Positions 1 to 5,452 of a stretch of 14,853 nt of DNA are shown piece by piece. The DNA lies in assembly GCA_002422955.1 (NCBI GenBank), contig DITY01000263.1:2327-17179 (forward strand). The letters are read 5' to 3'. The notes under the pieces were generated by a model. That model saw nothing but the letters and a program-made list of their open reading frames with translations, had not been told where the DNA came from and ran no database searches. How positions within the stretch are numbered: position 1 is the stretch's first letter; each line of letters begins with the position of its first letter. The stretch comes from Planctomycetaceae bacterium UBA6172. GTDB taxonomy: Bacteria > Planctomycetota > Planctomycetia > Pirellulales > Pirellulaceae. The translations under genes and the position numbers were made by a program.

Positions 1-387
1 GGGATCGCCATGACACTCGCGCACCTCCTCAAGTGACACCGACCGGTGGACCGTGCCGTTCGGAATTCTCTGCCGAAGGCATGACAGCTATCAGCCATGG
101 CCAGGCTCCCTTCGCCCCCGGCTTGGCGGGGGAGAAGGGTTGGGGATGAGGGGGCTCAGAGCATTGGGATAGATGCTCGTTGGCCCTCGCGCGGGGACGC
201 GGAGAATTTGCCGATGCCGGTGCCTGCCCGAGCCGAAGGCGGAATACGCCGTCCACGCGTCAGCCGGCCCCGGTCGTCGCCGCCCACCTCGGCCGATGGA
301 TAACCCGTCACGGGGGCGGTTGAGGGCACGTACGAACCGGGCTTGGGATCCATACGGTAAACAAGTGACTCATTTATCGGTCGTGGA
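1..387. other. Intergenic region downstream of dnaA, no convincing gene
   Basis: I see no gene I can support here. The short open frames on both strands are low-complexity Pro/Arg/Gly translations of the hairpin repeat and its flanks. The plus frame starting at base 1 stays open for eleven codons and stops with TGA at 34-36 (reading GIAMTLAHLLK), so it could be the last codons of a gene entering from the left; this cannot be decided from the window. No stem-loop followed by a T-run was found after the dnaA stop in the minus direction. No cluster of TTATCCACA-like DnaA boxes was seen, so there is no support for an origin in this stretch. Confidence 0.5.
105..156. repeat. GC-rich imperfect hairpin repeat (REP-like)
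   Basis: Arms CCCTTCGCCCCC (108-119) and GGGGGAGAAGGG (128-139) pair at 11 of 12 positions around an 8-nt loop, followed by a purine-rich flank TTGGGGATGAGGGGGC. On the minus strand it reads as CCCCTCATCCCCAACCC leading into the stem. Sequences of this general form recur as interspersed extragenic elements in many GC-rich bacterial genomes and give spurious short ORFs with Pro-rich translations. Only one copy lies in this window, so repetition within the genome is inferred from general familiarity with the pattern. It has no T-run and is unlikely to be an intrinsic terminator. Confidence 0.5.
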
Positions 388-2070
388 TCAGCCGATCCGC
401 AGCAGGTTCTCGACCGCGGAGATGGCTTCTTGCACCTTCATGTTCTTCGGCCCCCGGCCACCCAGCGGTTGATCACCCTCCAACCACTGTTCGACCCGGC
501 GGTGGGCGGCGATCACGGTGCTGTGGTTGCGGTCGCCGTAGTAGCGGCCGATCTCGGAAAACGCCGCCGATGTGTGCTCTCGCGACAGGTACATGGCCAG
601 GATGCGGGGGTGGCTGACGTTGCGTGACTTGGCATCGCTTCGCAAATCCTGAGTCGAGATCCCGAACGTGGCGCAGATCGCCCGTTCGACATCGGCCAAG
701 GCCACGACTTTCGGCCCCCGCTGCAGCATCTCGCCCGCCTGGGAGGTGATCTCCTGGAAGGTCGGCATCCGGCGATACATCCGCTGCAGCATCGACACCA
801 ACTGGGATACGCCTTGAATGACGCGGCCATCGCCGATGGTGCGTTCGGCCAACATCTCGATTGTCGGCTCGTCCCACGGCAGGAAACTGTGTTGGGCGTG
901 ACAGCGGTACAGGTCGCGGCGCAATTCACGTTCCATCGGGTTGATCCCGCAGACCAATCCGCTCGACAACCGGCCCGCCAAGTCGCTGCCCAAGCCGTCG
1001 ATTTCCATCGGCTGGCGATCGGCGGCCATCACCAACGGGCGGCCTCGCGAGACGACCGCGTCGACCGTGTACATCATCTCGCGCAACGTCGCGGTCTTGC
1101 CCCCCAAGAATTGCACGTTGTCGACCAGCAGCGCATCGGCATCGCGATACCGCTTGCGAAAAGCGGGCAGCCCCGTGCCGCGAACGCAGGAGAGAAAGTC
1201 ATTGGTGAAATGCTCGGCCGATAACAGAATCACTCGCGACAGTCCGTGGCGGACTCGCAATTCGTGACGAATCGAATGCAGCAGGTGCGTCTTGCCCGTA
1301 CCGGTGGCGCCCCAAAAGCAAAGCGGTGCGGAACCGACCGGGTCGGCCGCCAACAATTTGGCGGCGGTGATCGCCAACGAATTGCTGGTCGACTGGAGAA
1401 AACTCCCAAAGGTCATCGGCACGACCCTCCGGCCCGAACTTTCCACCGGGGTGCCCGCGCCGTCCGGGCCGGCAGTTGCCCCGTTCGTGCCGCTGGTTCC
1501 CCGTGGCGTGGCCGCGGGGACCGAACGCACCCGAGGACGATCACTTGCGGCCGCACCGCGGGCCGTTCGGACCGCTCCAGCCGCGGCAGGCGGCTGTTCG
1601 GTGACGCGAATGGACCGGGTCGGTTTGGCATCGGACGTCAATCGGGTTGGTTGGGAAGCGGCAATTCGGCGAGCTCGCGCCGCGGCTGCGGGCGTCGGCT
1701 CCTCCCGTAAGGGGCTCGCCGTGATGGGCGAACACTCGGCCTGATTGGCGTCCGAAAACGCCCCATCCGCGGAGGTCTCTTCCGATGATAACACAGGTGC
1801 CGTGTCGGCCAAAAGCGACATTCGGACCGGAACGATCCGCCCGGTCACCTGAGCCGCGGCCGCCTCGACTTCTCGCAGGTATTTGCCTCGCAGCCGTTCC
1901 AGCGCGAAGTCGCCATCGACTTTCAGGCTAATCGCTTGGCCGTCCATTCCGAATCGGACACGGTCGCCGAACCAAAGTCGGAAGCGATCGCTACCAATGC
2001 GTTGCTCAAGAACCTCCTTGATTTTCCCCAGAACGGCCATGTTCTGAGATTCCTGGTGCAACGTGGGCAT
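388..2070 (-). CDS. dnaA: Chromosomal replication initiator DnaA, divergent
   Basis: DnaA binds DnaA boxes and, in its ATP form, assembles on and opens the origin. Residues 11-90 look like domain I. Residues about 90-215 form a long Ala/Ser/Thr/Pro/Arg-rich linker. The AAA+ core spans about 218-435: Walker A GATGTGKT (254-261), Walker B LLVDNVQFLGGK (314-325), sensor 1 AADRQP (349-354), a box VII arginine in AGRLSSGL (365-372) and sensor II R416 in GRVIQG. Domain IV (about 455-535) ends in the DnaA-box-binding signature GRYYGDRNHSTVIAAHRRV (508-526), then a short tail. At 560 aa it is longer than the usual 440-470. Oddities: the usual second Walker B acid is N318 (typical LLIDDIQF), and the signature loop has RNHST where RDHST/RDHTT is usual. 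An SD-like GGGAGG lies about 13 nt before the chosen ATG; ATG at 2040 (Met11) is an alternative start. Neither dnaN, recF nor gyrB is adjacent in the window. The family call is firm; activity at the origin is inferred. Confidence 0.93.
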   Translation of the reverse strand: MPTLHQESQNMAVLGKIKEVLEQRIGSDRFRLWFGDRVRFGMDGQAISLKVDGDFALERLRGKYLREVEAAAAQVTGRIVPVRMSLLADTAPVLSSEETSADGAFSDANQAECSPITASPLREEPTPAAAARARRIAASQPTRLTSDAKPTRSIRVTEQPPAAAGAVRTARGAAASDRPRVRSVPAATPRGTSGTNGATAGPDGAGTPVESSGRRVVPMTFGSFLQSTSNSLAITAAKLLAADPVGSAPLCFWGATGTGKTHLLHSIRHELRVRHGLSRVILLSAEHFTNDFLSCVRGTGLPAFRKRYRDADALLVDNVQFLGGKTATLREMMYTVDAVVSRGRPLVMAADRQPMEIDGLGSDLAGRLSSGLVCGINPMERELRRDLYRCHAQHSFLPWDEPTIEMLAERTIGDGRVIQGVSQLVSMLQRMYRRMPTFQEITSQAGEMLQRGPKVVALADVERAICATFGISTQDLRSDAKSRNVSHPRILAMYLSREHTSAAFSEIGRYYGDRNHSTVIAAHRRVEQWLEGDQPLGGRGPKNMKVQEAISAVENLLRIG

Positions 2071-2272
2071 ACCGGTAGCCGAAACCTCCCTCTTGGAAAT
2101 TGACGCGGCAACAACAAGGAACGAGACCCAGGAGAAGCGTGCGCCGAGAATGGTGACTCATCAAACGGCGGAAATTGCCCTCAGGCCGAATCCCCGACCG
2201 TCGCCGACCAAGCTCCGCTGGGCGGCACCAATGCCTCCCCCCAACCGGTCCCGTCTGTGACGTGAAGGCGAG

Positions 2273-2300
2273 ATTCTAGGTCAGCTAGCATTGATGTCAA
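2273..2300 (-). promoter_or_regulatory. Candidate sigma70-type promoter of dnaA
   Basis: On the minus strand TTGACA (2295-2300) is followed by a 16-bp spacer and TAGAAT (2273-2278). The -35 is a perfect consensus match and the -10 matches TATAAT at five of six positions. Transcription would begin near 2266, giving a leader of about 195 nt before the dnaA ATG. This is the best promoter match I saw in the window. Planctomycete promoter rules are poorly defined, so function is inferred from the housekeeping consensus. Confidence 0.6.
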
Positions 2301-2464
2301 ATCGGGCCGACCCGTCACCCGACTCGGCGCTGCGGCGCGGGTCGAGGACGTCGCTTTCCCCCTAGGTTTTCTTCATCAGGCCTTCAAAATCGCGACCGCG
2401 ATGGCGACTTTACCACGGGGTGGAAAAGCTGTTGCCGGATTTGGAACCTTGGGCAAGCGGCCAC

Positions 2465-2485
2465 AAAAAAGTCCGTAAAAAACGG
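2465..2485 (-). terminator. Weak candidate intrinsic terminator after the GNAT gene
   Basis: Ten bases past the GNAT stop codon the minus strand reads CCGT-TTTTT-ACGG and then AC followed by six Ts. The stem is only 4 bp, so this would be a poor intrinsic terminator. The position directly after a stop codon, upstream of an independent dnaA promoter, is what makes it worth listing. Confidence 0.27.
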
Positions 2486-2494
2486 GGTATTTGG

Positions 2495-3583
2495 CTAAAG
2501 TCGCAGTCCCCAGACGACTTCCCGCAGGCACTCCTGCCACCCCAGCCGCCGATAAATTTTGACCGCCGGGCCGTTTTCCAAGTCCACGGCCAAGACAATC
2601 CGCGCGGCCTGGCTGTGCACCGCTTGAGAGACCGCGGCGGACACCAACCGCACCCCCAAACCGGCCCCCCTCCAACGGCAGGTGACCCCCATGTAGCTCA
2701 ATTCTAGAAACGCCGCCGACGCCCCTTCACTCGCCAGGTCACGACCGGCGAAGCTAGCCACCGGCGGGGCAGCCGAATCATGTCGCGAGAGCACCAAGAC
2801 TGCCGCCCACTCGCCATCGATCCGCAGAAAGTGTGACCCGACGAGATCCATGGTAGGCGAATCGAGATAACCGCGGGCGATCTCGGCCGGAGTACGGAAG
2901 TCGGCCAGCGCGGGGCAGTCGAGCGTCTGGCGAAAGGTTTCGGCGAGCAGGCCTGTCAGTGTCGATTGCCAATCGGGCCCCGCCTGTTCGAGCGGCACCC
3001 CCTCGCAGCGGGCGTCGAGCCGCCGGGACGCAGCAGTCCCCAGCGCAGCCTCCGCGGTTCGCAACGTTCCCGCGAACTCTTCGGCCTCCAGCGACATCAA
3101 CGCCAACTCCCCGATCGGGCGAAACCCGACCGACCGGAGCCGCTGGGCCTGCCCGGCCGTCTCGGTACTGGCCTGCAGAAACGTCACCCCGAGCGACCGG
3201 AGCGTCCGCGCGAGCGGTTGCAGTACCCGGACGAGGGGGGAATCGGACGGGCTGGTTGGCCTGTGACTCATGGAATCGGCTCGCGACGCCTGGTCCGGGT
3301 CGTCTGACCGCCCAACTGTCTTTTCGGGAAAGGGCTGATCCACTAACAGAATCAGCGTGGCCGCGGCGGCCGGCTGAGGGATCGCGATCGCGACGGCACT
3401 CCATTGCTCGCCGCTGCCCACCGCCGCGGTCACGATCGGACGTCGCTGGGCGCGGCCGACGGCCAATTGCCGCTGGACCGTTTCGGCTCTCGCCGGCTCG
3501 CAGCGGGATAACGCCCACCGCAAGCAGCTAGAGAACTCGCTCGGGCTGGCCAAGCGAGCGGTTTGGACGAGAGGCTGATTCAT
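2495..3583 (-). CDS. GNAT family N-acetyltransferase
   Basis: Probable acetyl-CoA-dependent N-acetyltransferase of 362 aa; the acceptor substrate is unknown. The C-terminal part (about 200-362) carries the GNAT fold: motif A at 293-315 with the pyrophosphate-binding loop RWRGAGLG (303-310, matching Q/RxxGxG/A), and motif B at 330-349 with the typical ENGPAVKIYRRLGW segment. The N-terminal half (about 45-165) has a pattern resembling a degenerate second GNAT domain, ending TAGQAQRLRSVGFRPIGE, but lacks a clear acetyl-CoA loop. A tandem GNAT layout, as in mycothiol synthase-like enzymes, is therefore likely but not proven. Residues about 85-118 form a low-complexity insert. No good SD precedes the ATG at 3583. 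The gene is divergent from the PDZ gene and lies upstream of dnaA on the same strand; the 424-bp gap and the separate dnaA promoter argue against an operon. Confidence 0.82.
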   Translation of the reverse strand: MNQPLVQTARLASPSEFSSCLRWALSRCEPARAETVQRQLAVGRAQRRPIVTAAVGSGEQWSAVAIAIPQPAAAATLILLVDQPFPEKTVGRSDDPDQASRADSMSHRPTSPSDSPLVRVLQPLARTLRSLGVTFLQASTETAGQAQRLRSVGFRPIGELALMSLEAEEFAGTLRTAEAALGTAASRRLDARCEGVPLEQAGPDWQSTLTGLLAETFRQTLDCPALADFRTPAEIARGYLDSPTMDLVGSHFLRIDGEWAAVLVLSRHDSAAPPVASFAGRDLASEGASAAFLELSYMGVTCRWRGAGLGVRLVSAAVSQAVHSQAARIVLAVDLENGPAVKIYRRLGWQECLREVVWGLRL

Positions 3584-3713
3584 TGACTCGGCAATTGGGG
3601 TAGTGCGTAGAGCTTCGAGTTGCCCTGAGCCTAGCGGCGACCCAAAGCCCGCTCGCCGTCAGCCCATTGCCTGCGACCGCCGCCTTGAGCCAGCTCTGGC
3701 GACCGGGCGACTT

Positions 3714-3728
3714 GCGGCAATTTGCCGC
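3714..3728. repeat. 15-bp perfect palindrome GCGGCAA-T-TTGCCGC
   Basis: Seven-base arms (3714-3720 and 3722-3728) are perfectly complementary around one central T, flanked by CTT on the left and CCCCTACG on the right. It lies between the divergent GNAT and PDZ genes, 106 bp before the PDZ start. It could be an operator, or a member of a REP-like family of the form GTAGGGGCGGCAAATTGCCGC that I associate with planctomycete intergenic DNA. The one-base centre makes an RNA hairpin unlikely without opening inner pairs. Confidence 0.4.
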
Positions 3729-3833
3729 CCCTACGCGGCAGCGGCGGGACCTTTGGGAAGACTCGCCCGTGCGAAACGGCTAGAATGCGGTTGAACTGCA
3801 GCGGTAGGTTAGACGGGCCGGGGAGGAATCTCC

Positions 3834-4949
3834 ATGGCGGACGACAAACGGAGTTCGGCGTCCCGCAAATCCTACCCAGACCGAGCCTTCTTCCGTGGGA
3901 ATCATCGCATGTCCGCAACGCCTCGTGTGCCGTCCGGCCGGCCCCGCCTGCTCGTGTTAGCGGGCCTGTCCCTGGCGACTCTGGTCACGACCGCCGAACC
4001 GGCCTATTCCCAAGGGGCATTTCGGCGCCTCGGCGATCGAATTCGGGAGCGGATCGGCGGCCCGATCATTCCCAGCGGACCGCTTCAGCCGCCTGCCAAC
4101 CGTTCCACGGGCGAGCTCCCCAGTTCGCCGTTGGGGCGAGCCGCAGCGGCCAAGCCGCCCGTGCAGCCGGTCGAGGCGCAGCGAAGCGCGAACTTTCGTC
4201 GCGCCGTTGCAAGGACGCCCGAGGCCCCCAAGCCCGGTTCGCGAACGGCGATCCAGTCGCCCGAGTCTGCTGACCGGGATCGCTGGGCGGCGCGCAATCC
4301 GCCGCCGCCTCCCACGCCTGGCCAGGTTCCGACCGACGCAACCCAATATCACGCCCGCTCGGGCCTGATGGTCGCGGCGCCGGCCGCCGTTGCCGCGCCC
4401 GGCTTGCCGCCCCGCAGGCCGCGGGGAGCGCAGATTATCGAAATACAACCGAACTCCCCCGCCGCGGCCGCCGGCCTGAAACCGGATGACCGGATCGTCG
4501 CGATCGACGGGCGTTTGGTGAATTCCGTCGACGACTTGGTCCAGCAACTGGACAGATGGGAGCCGACTCGAAATTTGGCGATCCAAGTTTCGCGGAACGA
4601 TCGGCTGCACACCGCGCGGCTCTCCTCGGCCAGTCCCGACGCGATCGCCGGGTCCGCCGCGGGCGAGCCCGGTGCGAATCGTGCCGCCTCGGGCCAAATG
4701 CCGGGCGGCAATCGCTCGATTCTCGGCGGGTTCGGCGCGGCGCTCGGCGGGCTGTTGGGAAATCGCAACCAACCGGCCGAGGCAGCGGCGACCGACGCGC
4801 CGGTGACGACCGCGGAGGACGCTGGCACGGCCGTGGACCCCGCGGCCGCCTTGACGCCAATCGATTCCGCGCCGCTCGCGACCAGCCAGCCCGAACCGAT
4901 CGCGGCACCGCTGCCCGAACCACGCCCCGAATCGGACGAACCGCGGTAG
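3834..4949 (+). CDS. Exported PDZ-domain protein without protease domain
   Basis: This 371-aa protein has one PDZ domain at about residues 195-265: the carboxylate-loop region RGAQIIEIQPNSPAAAAGLK is followed by DDRIVAIDGRLVNSVDDL, the pattern of PDZ domains in HtrA/DegP-type proteins. No protease domain is present. The rest is Pro/Ala/Arg-rich and presumably disordered, with a Gly-rich patch at 291-309. A signal-peptide-like hydrophobic segment lies at 39-54 with a possible signal peptidase I site AYS|Q after residue 59. The start at 3834 is backed by a strong SD, GGGAGGA at 3821-3827 with 6-nt spacing, but gives a 38-residue n-region. ATG 3909 (Met26) gives a conventional signal peptide but has only a weak SD (GGGA at about 3897). 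A TAGAAT -10-like hexamer lies at 3781-3786 without a good -35. Likely role: periplasmic or surface binding of peptide C-termini or scaffolding (inference). Confidence 0.78.
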   Translation: MADDKRSSASRKSYPDRAFFRGNHRMSATPRVPSGRPRLLVLAGLSLATLVTTAEPAYSQGAFRRLGDRIRERIGGPIIPSGPLQPPANRSTGELPSSPLGRAAAAKPPVQPVEAQRSANFRRAVARTPEAPKPGSRTAIQSPESADRDRWAARNPPPPPTPGQVPTDATQYHARSGLMVAAPAAVAAPGLPPRRPRGAQIIEIQPNSPAAAAGLKPDDRIVAIDGRLVNSVDDLVQQLDRWEPTRNLAIQVSRNDRLHTARLSSASPDAIAGSAAGEPGANRAASGQMPGGNRSILGGFGAALGGLLGNRNQPAEAAATDAPVTTAEDAGTAVDPAAALTPIDSAPLATSQPEPIAAPLPEPRPESDEPR

Positions 4950-5083
4950 ATTCACGGCCGATATCCGCCGATTACCGCGGTTTAATCTTCCCCAGCATGC
5001 TCGCGTCGATTAGGGTGAATGATTCACTCCATCGCCCTGCAAGCTCAGCAAAGCCCAGCGAGGGTTGGGTCGAGAGATTGATC

Positions 5084-5452
5084 ATGAACGCGGACTGGTA
5101 TTATCTGAAGCGACGCTGGTACGGCGGATCGAAAAAGGTCGGGCCGCTCCACGAGCATGAGTTGCTGCACCGCATCGACATCGGTGAGATCACCCCGGAC
5201 ACGCTGCTGATGAGCAGCAAGACGCGGCAACATTGGGTGAAGATGTCGCAGGTCGCTCCCGCGATGGAGCATTGGCAGTGGCTACAGCATCCGACCCATC
5301 CGCATGGCGGACATGGCTCTTCCGGACACAGCCCAACCGGGCATGGTTCGCCGGGGCATGGTTCGCCGGTGCATGGCCATGGGCCAGCGCACCCCGGCGG
5401 TCATGGCCCCGGATCGTCGGGTCACGGTTCGGCTAGCTCACATAGCGGGTGA
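5084..5452 (+). CDS. GYF_2 (DUF4339) domain protein with His/Gly-rich tail
   Basis: Small protein of 122 aa. Residues 4-58 match the GYF_2 pattern: WYYLKRRWYGG, then GPLHEHELL, IGEITPDTLL and WVKMSQV. Such domains are thought to bind peptides or partner proteins, often next to membrane or kinase modules. The tail (69-122) holds 13 histidines among Gly, Ser and Pro, with His82, 87, 92 and 97 spaced by five, which suggests binding of divalent metal such as nickel, zinc or copper (inference). No signal peptide or membrane segment is visible. The frame is open upstream to 4556, but the segment before the GYF domain is low-complexity and overlaps the PDZ gene. ATG 5084 begins just before the domain and has a modest GAGAG at 5072-5076; ATG 4997 is a less likely start. 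The 3' end overlaps the convergent kinase gene by 20 bp. Confidence 0.77.
   Translation: MNADWYYLKRRWYGGSKKVGPLHEHELLHRIDIGEITPDTLLMSSKTRQHWVKMSQVAPAMEHWQWLQHPTHPHGGHGSSGHSPTGHGSPGHGSPVHGHGPAHPGGHGPGSSGHGSASSHSG
5339..5368 (+). repeat. Perfect 15-bp tandem duplication in the His-rich tail
   Basis: GGGCATGGTTCGCCG occurs twice without a gap (5339-5353 and 5354-5368), followed by a decayed third unit GTGCATGG. Each unit encodes GHGSP in frame, producing the five-residue His spacing of the tail. The nucleotide-perfect copies point to recent slippage expansion. Confidence 0.85.

Larger units (their letters stand above)
2071..2494. other. dnaA upstream intergenic region and leader
   Basis: This 424-bp gap separates the GNAT stop codon from dnaA. 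It contains the candidate dnaA promoter (2273-2300), a predicted untranslated leader of about 195 nt (roughly 2071-2266) with an SD-like GGGAGG at 2084-2089, and a weak T-rich hairpin just after the GNAT stop. I looked for clustered TTATCCACA-type DnaA boxes and an AT-rich unwinding region and saw neither, so autoregulatory box binding or an origin cannot be claimed. No small ORF here looks real. Confidence 0.5.

Noticed and set aside
29..256. 75-codon minus-strand frame in the left intergenic region
   Set aside because: Its Pro-rich translation is produced by the hairpin repeat at 105-156, a known kind of spurious ORF.
2071..2494. Replication origin next to dnaA
   Set aside because: No cluster of TTATCCACA-like boxes and no AT-rich stretch were found.
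3957..4955. 332-codon minus-strand frame opposite the PDZ gene
   Set aside because: Arg/Gly-rich low-complexity translation; the plus strand has a signal peptide, a PDZ domain and an SD.
4556..5083. N-terminal extension of the GYF_2 frame into the PDZ gene
   Set aside because: It is low-complexity and out of frame with the PDZ gene; the GYF domain begins right after ATG 5084.
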